NCBI GenBank assembly: GCA_025362495.1
Contig: JANYGI010000224.1
Span: forward strand, 1 to 64,000
DNA from: Byssovorax sp.
GTDB taxonomy: Bacteria > Myxococcota_A > Polyangia > Polyangiales > Polyangiaceae
Reading direction: 5' to 3'
Length of the DNA stretch: 64,000 bases
Part shown: one piece after another, positions 17,054-26,150 of the stretch
How the letters are laid out: the number at the start of each line of letters is the position of its first letter
Position numbering within the stretch: the stretch's first letter is position 1
Translations under genes and position numbers: made by a program
Notes under the pieces: generated by a model
The model's input: only the letters and a program-made list of their open reading frames with translations
The model's database searches: none
What the model was told of the DNA's origin: nothing

Positions 17054-17345
17054 GCCGGCGCCGAGCCGCGCTCCTCCGCGACGAGCGCTGGCCCCGATAG
17101 CGTCGGGTTCGGGCGGGGGGTGACTCCCGAGCAGCGCGATCGGTCGTGCATCGTTGGTCAAGATCTGCGGGCCCGGACGGGTGGGTCCCCGATTGGACCG
17201 AGATAGCACCGTTGCCTTCGTCCCTCGAGTCGGCGCCAGTGGCTTCGTTGTTCACGAAATCCTCGGCAAAGGCTGCTCCTGACACCGGCTGATCCTCGGT
17301 TTGTTCACCGGGGAGAGCGGCGGACGCGCGCGGGGCGGCTCGGCG

Positions 17346-17870
17346 CTATCCTCTGATCCCTTGCGTCAGCCTCGGCCGCGGGTTCGGTCCTCGCCTGCTC
17401 GGCTCCCGTCCGTCGATGACGTAGCTGTCGGTCTGTTTCATCATGAACATGAACACGGCGAGGAACTGACGCCCGGTGAGCCCGATGTTCGTTCCCTTGA
17501 TGCTCAACCACGACACCTTCGCCTCGAGAAAGGCCACGCCCGCCGGCACCTTGCCCCCCATCATGAAGCCGACGACGCCGCCGAGCACCGAGCCGCCGGT
17601 CCGCTCGGCGTTTGCGTCGACGAGCTGATGGTACGTCGCGTCGTCGATTGCCCCGTTCTGCAGCAGGAGATAGAGCGTCGGCTTGTAACTGATGGTCAGA
17701 CCGTCGAAGAATCCCGACAGGAAGTTCACGATGTGACCGAGGGTGTTGCCCCACTCTGCATCACGCCGATTGTACCTGGCATAGACGCGCAGGTTGTGGA
17801 GCTGTCGCTGGATCTCTCGCCTGGGGTTGTCGGAGATACCGACGATGACAGAGTCAGTATCGTTTCCCAC
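17346..17870 (-). CDS. VgrG-island accessory protein, paralogue of the 18663-19067 product
   Basis: The 174-residue protein starts at GTG 17870 after GGAGG, two bases from the upstream stop. It has aromatic-rich helices (WGNTLGHIVNFLSGFFDGLTISY) and a YKPTLYLLLQNG...YHQLVDANAER segment. Next is a glycine-rich hydrophobic stretch (VLGGVVGFMMGGKVPAGVAF) and a hydrophobic C-terminal segment (RQFLAVFMFMMK). The order of elements matches the 134-residue protein two genes upstream (YMPTLNLFHALHW...YKELTADTDANR), so they are a diverged pair. A membrane-acting effector and its immunity relative is possible; I cannot assign roles. Confidence 0.6.
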   Translation of the reverse strand: MGNDTDSVIVGISDNPRREIQRQLHNLRVYARYNRRDAEWGNTLGHIVNFLSGFFDGLTISYKPTLYLLLQNGAIDDATYHQLVDANAERTGGSVLGGVVGFMMGGKVPAGVAFLEAKVSWLSIKGTNIGLTGRQFLAVFMFMMKQTDSYVIDGREPSRRGPNPRPRLTQGIRG

Positions 17871-17871
17871 G

Positions 17872-18660
17872 TCAACCTCCTCGCCGCGCTCCGCGCGTCA
17901 CAGCCTCGATTTGCCGCAGGTTGCGGACCTTCACCATCAACGTGCAGCTGAGCTCGCCGTCGAGATCGGGCTCCATCGTGCCGCCGCAGTGCGAGCAGGT
18001 CGATCCGCCCGCGTAGAAGACCTCCGTGCCTGATTTCTGACGCCGGTCGCCCTCTGGCGGCGGCTGTGCCGCGAGCTCCTGGAACAGGCCATCGTAGATC
18101 GCGTGGTGCGGGAAGACCCCCTGCGCGCCAAGCATCTCCGCCGGGTCAGCGGGGACGAACGCGGCGCGCCCCATGGCCACGCTCGGATGCTTCGACGCGG
18201 CGTGCGCCAGGTCGCCGTCGCCGTCGTCGTGTCGGTGCTTGCTGAGGACCACGGGCGGGTCTCCCGCGATGCGGCGCAGCGCCTCGAAGGCCCAGTGGGC
18301 CCGGTGAAAGCCGTTCTGCTCCATCACGAAGCGGTAATGTCCGGCCACCTCGCCCGCGAGGATCTTCTCGAGCTTCATCTCGATCCGCTGCGGCGGGCAA
18401 GCCTCGGGCAGCACGAAGTGCATCACCTCGATCGGCGCGCGCATGTCCGGCGGACTCCAGATCGAGGCGCCGCCGCGGGCGAGGCCGAGGATGGAGTCGA
18501 TGGGGCTGACCTCGGCGCGGTCACGCAGCGCATACGCGGCGATCGCGTCGCCCGTGGCCAGCGCGATCGCGTCGCGCTGCCGCGCGGGCGCGTCGCCGCA
18601 CTCCACCACGCACACCCGATACGGCTCGTCCCCCTCGGGGAAGCGGATAGCGTCGGTCAT
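17872..18660 (-). CDS. T6SS accessory protein with GFHRA motif and C-terminal zinc ribbon
   Basis: The protein has 262 residues, with ATG 18660 preceded by GAGGTAGCC. A central segment NGFHRAHWAFEALRRIAGDPP is shared in outline with the product at 22625-23185 (AGFHRAVMAFEYVWAAAGCPP), so the two are paralogues placed after different vgrG genes. The last ~40 residues contain a CSHC...C zinc ribbon (STCSHCGGTMEPDLDGELSC) very like the ribbons ending the two large VgrGs. An adaptor or chaperone that loads cargo on its VgrG fits, but this is inference. It sits between the two paralogous small proteins. Confidence 0.6.
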   Translation of the reverse strand: MTDAIRFPEGDEPYRVCVVECGDAPARQRDAIALATGDAIAAYALRDRAEVSPIDSILGLARGGASIWSPPDMRAPIEVMHFVLPEACPPQRIEMKLEKILAGEVAGHYRFVMEQNGFHRAHWAFEALRRIAGDPPVVLSKHRHDDGDGDLAHAASKHPSVAMGRAAFVPADPAEMLGAQGVFPHHAIYDGLFQELAAQPPPEGDRRQKSGTEVFYAGGSTCSHCGGTMEPDLDGELSCTLMVKVRNLRQIEAVTRGARRGG

Positions 18661-18662
18661 GG

Positions 18663-19067
18663 CTACCTCGGAGTGGTCAGCGTCTGGATGTTGTTGCAGA
18701 ACGACTGGAAACCAGCCATCAGCACGCCGCCCGATACCGTGATGACCTTGCCACCGAAATTGATGGCGACCTGGCCAGCATCGACGACCGCGAACGCGAT
18801 GACCACCATGTTGCCGGTGACCTTGCCATAGCGATTGGCGTCGGTGTCGGCCGTCAGCTCCTTGTACTCGGCCTCGCCGACCCAGTGGAGCGCGTGAAAC
18901 AGGTTGAGAGTCGGCATGTAAGCGAACGACACCTGGCCGATCAGCCCCGAGAGGTACTCGCAGACGTGAGCGAGGACGTCCCATGGTGAAGCGTGGTAGC
19001 CGTTGCTGAGACGATTCTCATACTGGCGGTTCCGGCTGTGCGTGCGGAAAACATTCGTGTGAGGCAT
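18663..19067 (-). CDS. VgrG-island small protein, paralogue of the 17346-17870 product
   Basis: The 134-residue protein starts at ATG 19067, with AAGGGAATG overlapping the end of vgrG. It has an aromatic N-terminal helix region (WDVLAHVCEYLSGLIGQVSFAYMPTLN), a central YKELTADTDANRYGK and two hydrophobic stretches (MVVIAFAVVDAGQVAINFGG; GGVLMAGFQSFC). These correspond in order to those of the 174-residue neighbour. It could be cargo or immunity. There is no signal peptide. Confidence 0.6.
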   Translation of the reverse strand: MPHTNVFRTHSRNRQYENRLSNGYHASPWDVLAHVCEYLSGLIGQVSFAYMPTLNLFHALHWVGEAEYKELTADTDANRYGKVTGNMVVIAFAVVDAGQVAINFGGKVITVSGGVLMAGFQSFCNNIQTLTTPR

Positions 19068-19070
19068 CGA

Positions 19071-21725
19071 TCATTCCCTTCCATCCTGGTTGGAGGGCTC
19101 GTCATCCTCCAGGTTCACGATCCGCGGGCACATGTAGCCGTCTTCGGTCTCCACCATCACGTCACCGCATACGCCGCAGGGCACCCCTTCGGCCGCGTCC
19201 ACCATCTTGCCGCACACCATCATCCCGCCGAGCTCCACCATCGGGCCGCCGCACAGGGCGCATGGCTCCTCGCCCACCGGGATCTTGCTGCACATCGGCC
19301 CAGCGGTGGTCATGACCATCTTCTCACCGCACACTTGGCAGCCTGGATCGTGGAGATCCGCGTGCTCGACCCTGTCCAGACGATCCTGCGTCCCGTCGAA
19401 GGGGTTCAGGCTGACGAGCCGCCCCTGGACGATGACCTCGTTCTTCCTGGCGTGAACCAGCACTCTATCGGTCGCCGACAGCGCAGCCTCGTTGTCGGCG
19501 AGGACGCCGACGTTCTTCTGCGCATGGAGCATGATGTTGCCCTCGGCGAAGAAGGTGATGTTGGGCCCGTCGAGCACGATTGACGCCTCTCCCGTGCTCA
19601 GGGTGATCTTGCGGTCGACCATCTCGAACGTGGTGGGCGGCGGGCCGTGATCGGTGACGAACCCTTCCATCACGTCGAGCACGCTGCGGAAGGTGTCCGG
19701 CGCGACGCGGCTGAGGAGCGAGAGCGGGCCGCGCGCCATCGCCGCCAGGAGATCGCCGCCGCCGCCGAGCGGTGTTTGCGGGATCATGCCGAGCACCTGC
19801 TGAATCGGGCCGGAGAGGACGGATCCGAGCGGGCCGGTCATCAGCGTACCGAGCTCTTGCGCGAGCTTCGCCGTCAGGCCGCGCGCCATCGTCACCGAGT
19901 ACTTCGAGCCCACCAGCGTGCTGTCGTCGACACCCACGGTGGTGTTGCGGTTCACGCCCACCGTGGCCGTGCGGTTCATCCCCGTCACCTCGATCTCGTT
20001 GAAGTGGACGACCTTGGTGCGGTCGTGCCCGACGGCGATTGAATCGTCGTGCTGGACGACGCCGCGCCGGTCGTTGCCGACTGCGCACATCTGGTCGTGC
20101 TTCACCAGCGTATCCATGTCCTTCTGCGCCTGGACATAGAGGTGCTCGCGACCGCGCGCGTCGTCGAAGCGAAGCTCGTTGAAGCCGTCCGCCGCCTCGG
20201 GCGAGCTGCTCGACTTCCAGGTGCTCACCGTCTTGTTCTGCGGCAGCGGGTAGGGGACGGTCGAGGCGCCGTTGAAGACGCGGCCCACCACGATGGGGCT
20301 GTCCGGATCGCCGTCGAGGAAGCCCACGAGCACCTCGTGCCCGACGCGCGGCACAGTGAACATGCCAAAGCCGCCGCCGGCCCAGCCCTGGCTCACGCGC
20401 AGCCAGATCGAGCTCTCGTCGTTCATCGCGTGCTCGCGGTCCCAGTGAAACTGCACGCGCACGCGGCCGAACTCGTCGGTGTAGATCTCCTCGCCGGGCG
20501 GGCCGACCACGATGGCGCTTTGCACGCCATGAATCACCGGCTTGCTCGTGATCTGGGGTGCGCGGTAAGGCTGATCGGCGAAGACCGCAGTGCCGCGCAT
20601 GTGCCACTCTTCGCCGGGGGCGCCCTCGATCGTGAAGTGGGTGGTGAGCAATCGCTTCGTCGGGAGCAGATCGGAGCGCGGATGCCCGATCATCGAGAGG
20701 ATGGTGCCGGGGCGAAGATCGATGGCGCTGGTGCGGAACGCGACGGCGCGCCGTGATCCGCGACCCGCCTCGCTCATCACCTGAGCGCGGCGCCTCCCAT
20801 GGTCGAAATCGAAGCGCGCTACGGCCTTGTCATCGCAGACGGGCGTCGCCTCGCTCCGCACGGCGTCGGCGAGCGCGCGGCTCACCCGGCCTGCCTCGGC
20901 GAGCGCGGCCCTCGGAGCTTCGACCAGGGACGCGCCGGGACGGTAGTGATAGTGCTCGTACCGGTCGTCGGTGGTGTTCGTGGGCGCGCTCTCCGCGAAG
21001 AGCGGGTAGGCTGGGTTGCGAAAGTCGAAGTCTCGCACGGTGAATCGACCCGGACTCACCTCGTGACCCACGCGGACTTGCGTGAGGAAATCGAGCTCCG
21101 CCGCCTGCGCCTGACCCGGAGACTCGACGAAGGGCAGCGGACCTCCGGCGCGATGATCACCGTTGTGCGGGTGATCGTCGAGCCTCAGCAGCGAGCCCTT
21201 CTCGACGTGGTCCTCGAAGAAGTAGCTGATACCGGCCTCCTCGAGGAGGCGGCAGAGGAAGGCGTGGTCGCTCTCGCCATACTGGGCCCTCAGCTCCAGG
21301 CGTGGGTAGGCGGGCCGGTCGATGCTCCAGATCGGCTCGATTTGCCATTCTTTCAGGATCACATCCACGATGTCCGGTATGCTCACGTGCTGAAAGAGAC
21401 GGTTGTTCCGTCGCTGCGTGAGCAGCCAGAGCGAGGGAGCGATCGTCAGCTCGTAGGTCGACAGGCCCATCGGCTCGGCGCGCGTCTGCTCCATCGCGAT
21501 GCAGACCCCGCTCCACAGGCGAGCGCCGTTCAGCGCGAAGCTCGTGCCCGACACGACGCGAAGGGCGGCGGGTTGACCGACGATGCTGTCGAGATCGATA
21601 TCCTCTTGCGTGGAGCGAGCCATGACCGTGGCGCGGAAGAGCGTGGAGGCCGCCTCCTCCACGTTGAAGTGCCGCACCTCGAGCACGTGCTGCCCGGATC
21701 CAAGGAATAGTTCGAGTATGCTCAC
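19071..21725 (-). CDS. VgrG spike protein with three C-terminal zinc ribbons
   Basis: An 884-residue T6SS spike. The gp27-like part (residues 1-~380) carries QRRNNRLFQHVSIPDI and RLEEAGISYFFEDH, followed by the gp5 OB domain (EEIYTDEFGRVRVQFHWDRE). The beta-helix needle follows (NDRRGVVQHDDSIAVGHDRTKV and so on). An Ala/Leu/Gly-rich insert of ~100 residues then precedes a second beta-rich part. The C-terminus holds three CxxC...C zinc ribbons (CQVCGEKMV, CALCGGPMV, CGVCGDVMV). GTG 21725, six bases after GGAG, matches the start of the paralogue; an upstream GTG is less likely. No structural T6SS genes are nearby. Confidence 0.9.
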   Translation of the reverse strand: MSILELFLGSGQHVLEVRHFNVEEAASTLFRATVMARSTQEDIDLDSIVGQPAALRVVSGTSFALNGARLWSGVCIAMEQTRAEPMGLSTYELTIAPSLWLLTQRRNNRLFQHVSIPDIVDVILKEWQIEPIWSIDRPAYPRLELRAQYGESDHAFLCRLLEEAGISYFFEDHVEKGSLLRLDDHPHNGDHRAGGPLPFVESPGQAQAAELDFLTQVRVGHEVSPGRFTVRDFDFRNPAYPLFAESAPTNTTDDRYEHYHYRPGASLVEAPRAALAEAGRVSRALADAVRSEATPVCDDKAVARFDFDHGRRRAQVMSEAGRGSRRAVAFRTSAIDLRPGTILSMIGHPRSDLLPTKRLLTTHFTIEGAPGEEWHMRGTAVFADQPYRAPQITSKPVIHGVQSAIVVGPPGEEIYTDEFGRVRVQFHWDREHAMNDESSIWLRVSQGWAGGGFGMFTVPRVGHEVLVGFLDGDPDSPIVVGRVFNGASTVPYPLPQNKTVSTWKSSSSPEAADGFNELRFDDARGREHLYVQAQKDMDTLVKHDQMCAVGNDRRGVVQHDDSIAVGHDRTKVVHFNEIEVTGMNRTATVGVNRNTTVGVDDSTLVGSKYSVTMARGLTAKLAQELGTLMTGPLGSVLSGPIQQVLGMIPQTPLGGGGDLLAAMARGPLSLLSRVAPDTFRSVLDVMEGFVTDHGPPPTTFEMVDRKITLSTGEASIVLDGPNITFFAEGNIMLHAQKNVGVLADNEAALSATDRVLVHARKNEVIVQGRLVSLNPFDGTQDRLDRVEHADLHDPGCQVCGEKMVMTTAGPMCSKIPVGEEPCALCGGPMVELGGMMVCGKMVDAAEGVPCGVCGDVMVETEDGYMCPRIVNLEDDEPSNQDGRE

Positions 21726-21814
21726 ATGGTCTCCTGCGGCCACGCGCGCGGCCGCTCCTCATCGGGATGACGAGCTTTATCGGATCTGTCATGCCCCCTT
21801 CACGAAACGTTTCC

Positions 21815-22573
21815 TCAGTCAGGCAGGGCCGGCCAGATATCGCGGTGCCATCCCTGCTCCACACACCCGTCGAACCATGCAGAGGGGCCGGGGTGGGTCT
21901 GGAGCCACGACAAGCTCGCCGCCGGCACTCCGTACGCCGCGACGATCTTGTACGTGAGGTCCGCGCAGTTGTTGCCATCGACGTTGTACCCGAGAAACGG
22001 CGAATGACGGGCGATTTTGCGGGCTTCCTCGACGTTGACGCTCGCGACGTCGAGCCAGGCGCGCTCGGTGTAACGCCGGAACTCGACCTCCTCCGTGACC
22101 CGGTGAGCGCGCACGAGTCGCCCGGGGCTCCGGTGTCCGGACGGCGTCCTGTAGTCGGGTAGATCCTTGACTATCTTGATCTTGGAGACGCTGGCCGGAT
22201 CGGGTCGCACGAGGTAGTCGCCGGCCGGATAGTTCCTGTCGCCGCCGTAGTGAACGGTCGCCCGGTCGACGGGGCCCACGCCCCGTTGCATGACGTTGTT
22301 CATCGTGTCGTTCGACGTCGACAGGACGTACCACGCGTCGTTGTTCTCGTACCAGAAGCGAGTCGGGTTGCCCGAGTTGTTCTCCATGCTTCCGCAGTCG
22401 TACTGCGTCGAGCTGGTGCGATAGCCCCAGCCCACGTGTCCGAGCCCGTTGGCGCCCCAGCGTCGAAGGAAGATGTAGGCGCGACCCTGGAACCCGGCCT
22501 GCGCTATCAACCCACGATCCGAGAGCGCGGTGCCCAGCCTCTGCTCGGGTCGATCGTTTCCGCTCGTCGCCAT
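21815..22573 (-). CDS. Candidate T6SS effector, permuted papain-like (His then Cys)
   Basis: The 252-residue protein has no signal peptide; its ATG 22573 is preceded by AGGAGAATC. Motifs in order are RAYIFLRRWGANGLGHVGWGY (His46), YDCGSMENNSGN and, near the C-terminus, VDGNNCADLTYKIVAAYGVP. A His ahead of a Cys within an Asn-Cys stretch that begins a helix is the arrangement in permuted NlpC/P60 (LRAT/YiiX-like) hydrolases, which cut amide or ester bonds. Its place between two vgrG genes supports an effector role. No cognate immunity gene with a signal peptide was found beside it. The fold call is by motif only. Confidence 0.5.
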   Translation of the reverse strand: MATSGNDRPEQRLGTALSDRGLIAQAGFQGRAYIFLRRWGANGLGHVGWGYRTSSTQYDCGSMENNSGNPTRFWYENNDAWYVLSTSNDTMNNVMQRGVGPVDRATVHYGGDRNYPAGDYLVRPDPASVSKIKIVKDLPDYRTPSGHRSPGRLVRAHRVTEEVEFRRYTERAWLDVASVNVEEARKIARHSPFLGYNVDGNNCADLTYKIVAAYGVPAASLSWLQTHPGPSAWFDGCVEQGWHRDIWPALPD

Positions 22574-22624
22574 GATTCTCCTGTCGTGTGATGTCGGGTG
22601 GAGCCAGATAGCGAGGCGCCTCGC

Positions 22625-23185
22625 TCAACGCTTCTCGAGGGAGCGCACGGTCGCGAGCGTCACGTTCTTCTCGGCGGCGGCGGAGATGCTCGCGGGCGCC
22701 GACTCGGAGGCGCTCTCGCCGTCCACGGCCTCGGGGTGCATGATCAGGATCGGCGGACACCCCGCGGCGGCCCACACGTACTCGAACGCCATCACCGCGC
22801 GGTGAAAGCCGGCCTGGCCGTGGACGACGGGGTGAAAGCCGCCGAGCCTCCCCGTGAGCGCGAGGCGCACCATCATCTGCACGTCGCCGAGCTTCGAAGG
22901 GTCGACGACGAACCCGCGCAACGGCACGACGGGGGTCTCTCCCGGAGCTATCGTCAGCTCGCCGCTGCTCTCGCTCCCCGCGAAGCCCGCGAGCGCGAGG
23001 ACGCGCTGGATCGGCCGCTCCTCCTGCCAGCCGGTAACGTCGAAGATCGTGCGCTCGCCGCCGACGTCGACGGCGATCATGTCGTGCATGGCGCGGTAAT
23101 CGTCGGCGTCGCGCACGAGCCAGACCTGGGTTTCGCGGTCATCGTGCTGGAACGTGAGCGGCTCTTCCGAGCTCGGCGTGGTCAT
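22625..23185 (-). CDS. T6SS accessory protein with GFHRA motif, no zinc ribbon
   Basis: The protein has 186 residues, with ATG 23185 after GGAGG. The N-terminal region is mixed alpha/beta, then GQAGFHRAVMAFEYVWAAAGCPP is shared with the 262-residue protein at 17872-18660. It differs by lacking the C-terminal zinc ribbon and ending in an Ala/Ser-rich helix. It lies directly after vgrG (23229-25862) and before the papain-like candidate, so an adaptor role for that cargo is plausible. No named family is recognised. Confidence 0.6.
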   Translation of the reverse strand: MTTPSSEEPLTFQHDDRETQVWLVRDADDYRAMHDMIAVDVGGERTIFDVTGWQEERPIQRVLALAGFAGSESSGELTIAPGETPVVPLRGFVVDPSKLGDVQMMVRLALTGRLGGFHPVVHGQAGFHRAVMAFEYVWAAAGCPPILIMHPEAVDGESASESAPASISAAAEKNVTLATVRSLEKR

Positions 23186-23228
23186 GTCGATTGGCCTCCA
23201 GAGGGGTGATGGCGCGGCGCACGCGAGC

Positions 23229-25862
23229 TCACTCGCCGGGATACTCGAGCTTCACCGCGTTGACGCAGGTCGCGCCGTCGTCGCCCTGCACCAGCTCTTC
23301 ACCGCACACGTCGCAGCGGCGGACGCCCTCCGGGATCGCCCCGTCGATGCGCGCGGCGCGGTCCATCCGCTTCTTCGACTCGTACGGGTTCAAATGCACG
23401 TTGCCCTTCGCCTGGATGAGCACGTCGTCGCCCGTCGAGATCAAGGCCGCCTTCTCGCGCGCGGCGATCGCCACCTCCTCCTCGCCCAGCACCGAGATGC
23501 TCTTCATCGCGTGGAAGGTGATCGAGCCCTGCGCGGTGATGATCACGTTGGGCCCGTCAAGGATGATTGAAGCCTCGCCCGTGGAGAGCTTGATCTGCCG
23601 GTCCACCATCTCGATCGCCGTCGGCGGCGGCCCCGGCGCGGCCTCGAAGCCGTCGAGCACCGCGAGAACGTTCTTGATCTTCCCCACGGCCGCGGCGCCG
23701 AAATCGGAGAGGCTGGCCTCGGCGGCGCGCCCGAGCGGCGAATTCGGCAGCAACCCGAGCATGGTGCCCGCGGCGCCGCGGAGCACGCCGCCGAGCGGAC
23801 CCGAAGCGAGGGTGTCAATCTCCCGCGCGAGGCGCCCGGTGAGCCCTCGGGCGATCGTCACCGACCAGCGCGTCCCCACGTGGGTGCTGTCCTCGACGCC
23901 GACAGTGGCGGCGCGGCTCAACCCGACGACGGCGCTGCGGTTGAGGCCCGTCGCCTCGATCTCGTTGTGATTGACGACCTTCACGCGATCGTGACCGACG
24001 GCCACCACGTCGTCGTTCTGCGCCGACCGTGATCGGTTGTGCCCGACCGCCTCCTTGAAGTCGTTCTTCACGAGGTGATCCATGTCCTTCTGCGCCTGGA
24101 GATAGAGGTGCTCCCGGCCCGCGGCGTCGTCGAAGCGCAGCTCGTTGAACCCGGCGCCGCCCGGCGAAGAGGCCGTCTTCCAGGTGCTCACCGTCTTGTT
24201 CTCCGGCAGCTTGAAGGGCACCGGCTCGACCACGTTGTGCACGCTCCCGACCACGATCGGCGCGTCGGGATCGCCGTCGAGGAACGCCACGAGGACCTCG
24301 TGCCCCACGCGCGGGATCGTGAAGAGGCCATATCCGCCGCCGGCCCACCCCTGGCTGACTCGCATCCAGATCGAGCTGCTACCGTCGAATCGCCCCTCGC
24401 GATCCCAGTTGAACTGCACGCGCACCCGGCCGAGCTCGTCGACGTAGATCTCGTTGTCGAGCAGGGCCGCCGTCGTCGCGGCGCCGTCCAGCGCCGCGTG
24501 GGCCACCGCGCCCGCCTTGCCGTGGAGCGCGCTGGCCGCGGCGCCGAGATCGGCCGCAGCGCCGACGATCACGCCGACCACGCTCGGGTGCGGGCCGACC
24601 ACCACCGCGCTTTGAATGCCGTAGAGCCGCGGCTTCGACGTCGTCATCGCGGGCCGGTACGGGCGGCTCGCGGGCACGGCGGTCCCCGCGAATTTCCACG
24701 CGTCCGCCGTGGCGATATCGCCCTCGATCACGAGGTGCGTCATCAGGAGCTGGGTCGCTCCCGAGACATCGAATCGAGGATGGCCGGCGACGGCGAACAC
24801 CACGCCGGGCCGCAGATCGGGCGCGTTGGTCTCGAACGTCACCACGCGTCGATCGGCGTGCATCGACTCGATCATCAGCTGCGCGAGCGCCTCGCCGCGC
24901 TTCTCCGCCACGCGCGCGACGCCGCGATCGTCGGCCACCGGCGTCTCGCCCAGCGAGATGAGCTGGGCTGTCTGCGCGGCGGCGAAGGTCGCGGGCGAGG
25001 CGCCGCCCGCGGCCGAGAGCGCCGCCGAGGTCGCCGCCGCGGCGGAGGGCCCGCGCGCCTCGCCCTCCTCGCGAAGGAACGCGCCGGGGACGTGCCGATA
25101 CTGCTCGTGCGCGGCCTCCTCGGGGCGATCCGACGCCGCGCCGACGTAGAGCGGCAGCCGCGGCTTCCGCGGATCGTGGTCGCGCAGGGTGACAGTGCCG
25201 GGCCGCGAGGCCTCGCGCAGCGTCAGCTTCGTCACGTGCTCTTCCTGCCCAGCGAGGCTCTGGAACGCATCGTCGACGAAGGTTATCGGACGTTGACGCG
25301 GCTCGACCGACTGCGGCGCGTCGTGGAGCACCAGGGTCGAGTCGCGGTCGCCCTCGTCGACGAGGTAGAACGAGATCCCCGCCTCCTCCAGCAGCCGCGA
25401 AACGAAGGCGAAATCGGTCTCGTCGTACTGAGTCCGCAGCTCGAGCTTCGGATGGCGGCTGGCCTCGATCTGCCACGCGTGGACGATCCCCCACTCGCCG
25501 AGGAGCCGCGTCACGATGTCGGGAATCGAGATGTGTTGAAAGAGGCGGTTTCCCCGGCGCTGCGTGAGGCGCCACAGGGTCGGGACGATGGTGATATCGT
25601 AGGTCGTCAGGCCTTGCTCCCCGACGACGGCGGTGCGCGCCATCCGCATCTCGACGCAGAGCCCCCGCCATTTCCGTGGCGAAGCCCCGTGGATCCCCAG
25701 CTCGGCGCGCCGCCCGATGTAGCTCGACAGATCGAGCGAGTCGAAGGGCGAGAGGGCCTGTACCGTGATCCGGAACAGATCGCTCATCTTCTCTTCAACG
25801 TGGAAGTGGCGGACCGAGAGTGATCCGCTTTCAGTCTCGAAGGAGAGATGGGCGTTGTTCAT
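23229..25862 (-). CDS. VgrG spike protein with one C-terminal zinc ribbon
   Basis: The 877-residue VgrG is paralogous to the one at 19071-21725. It shares RRGNRLFQHISIPDI, LLEEAGISFYLVDEGD, the OB-fold VDELGRVRVQFNWDRE, SQGWAGGGYGLFTIPRVGHEVLV and the needle repeats. An Ala-rich insertion (about residues 435-470) lies just before the OB fold. The C-terminus has a single CDVCGEEL...C ribbon. ATG 25862 has only a weak ribosome site (AAGAAC). A sigma54-like element lies 57-72 bases upstream. It heads a leftward run of seven same-strand genes to 17346, probably one or two operons. Confidence 0.9.
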   Translation of the reverse strand: MNNAHLSFETESGSLSVRHFHVEEKMSDLFRITVQALSPFDSLDLSSYIGRRAELGIHGASPRKWRGLCVEMRMARTAVVGEQGLTTYDITIVPTLWRLTQRRGNRLFQHISIPDIVTRLLGEWGIVHAWQIEASRHPKLELRTQYDETDFAFVSRLLEEAGISFYLVDEGDRDSTLVLHDAPQSVEPRQRPITFVDDAFQSLAGQEEHVTKLTLREASRPGTVTLRDHDPRKPRLPLYVGAASDRPEEAAHEQYRHVPGAFLREEGEARGPSAAAATSAALSAAGGASPATFAAAQTAQLISLGETPVADDRGVARVAEKRGEALAQLMIESMHADRRVVTFETNAPDLRPGVVFAVAGHPRFDVSGATQLLMTHLVIEGDIATADAWKFAGTAVPASRPYRPAMTTSKPRLYGIQSAVVVGPHPSVVGVIVGAAADLGAAASALHGKAGAVAHAALDGAATTAALLDNEIYVDELGRVRVQFNWDREGRFDGSSSIWMRVSQGWAGGGYGLFTIPRVGHEVLVAFLDGDPDAPIVVGSVHNVVEPVPFKLPENKTVSTWKTASSPGGAGFNELRFDDAAGREHLYLQAQKDMDHLVKNDFKEAVGHNRSRSAQNDDVVAVGHDRVKVVNHNEIEATGLNRSAVVGLSRAATVGVEDSTHVGTRWSVTIARGLTGRLAREIDTLASGPLGGVLRGAAGTMLGLLPNSPLGRAAEASLSDFGAAAVGKIKNVLAVLDGFEAAPGPPPTAIEMVDRQIKLSTGEASIILDGPNVIITAQGSITFHAMKSISVLGEEEVAIAAREKAALISTGDDVLIQAKGNVHLNPYESKKRMDRAARIDGAIPEGVRRCDVCGEELVQGDDGATCVNAVKLEYPGE

Positions 25863-25918
25863 GTTCTTGCCTGGGTTTCTGCGCGCCCCTGGGAAGACCG
25901 CAGCTCAGATGGTGCCTG

Positions 25919-25934
25919 TGCAGCAACCGTGCCC
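25919..25934 (-). promoter_or_regulatory. Predicted sigma54 (-24/-12) promoter for vgrG operon
   Basis: On the minus strand the sequence GGGCAC-N5-CTGCA has exact GG-N10-GC spacing, against the consensus TGGCAC-N5-TTGCW. The expected start site is near 25908, giving a leader of about 46 bases before ATG 25862. An FHA-sigma54 activator gene lies 1 kb away. Confidence 0.45.
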
Positions 25935-26121
25935 GGGCCGTGCGCGGCGAGATCGCCGGACACTGCGCGGGAAGAGCGAGGTTCCGGTGTTGGTCGCGCC
26001 CTACACTGTTGGGGCGGCCCAACAGGCGCCGCGCACCATCGGGCGGTCACGCCGCGGTCCAGGGCCCCGTGCTTCGAGGAGAGAGCGAACGTGGTCGCCC
26101 GGGGCCGTGGCGCCGGGCCGA

Positions 26122-26137
26122 AGGCACGAGTCTTGCG
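26122..26137 (+). promoter_or_regulatory. Predicted sigma54 promoter before the 26151 gene
   Basis: AGGCAC-GAGTC-TTGCG has exact GG-N10-GC spacing and a near-consensus -24 box. The implied transcription start (~26148) is almost at ATG 26151, so the mRNA would be nearly leaderless or the real start codon lies further in. Confidence 0.4.
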
Positions 26138-26150
26138 AACCAGGCTCGGA

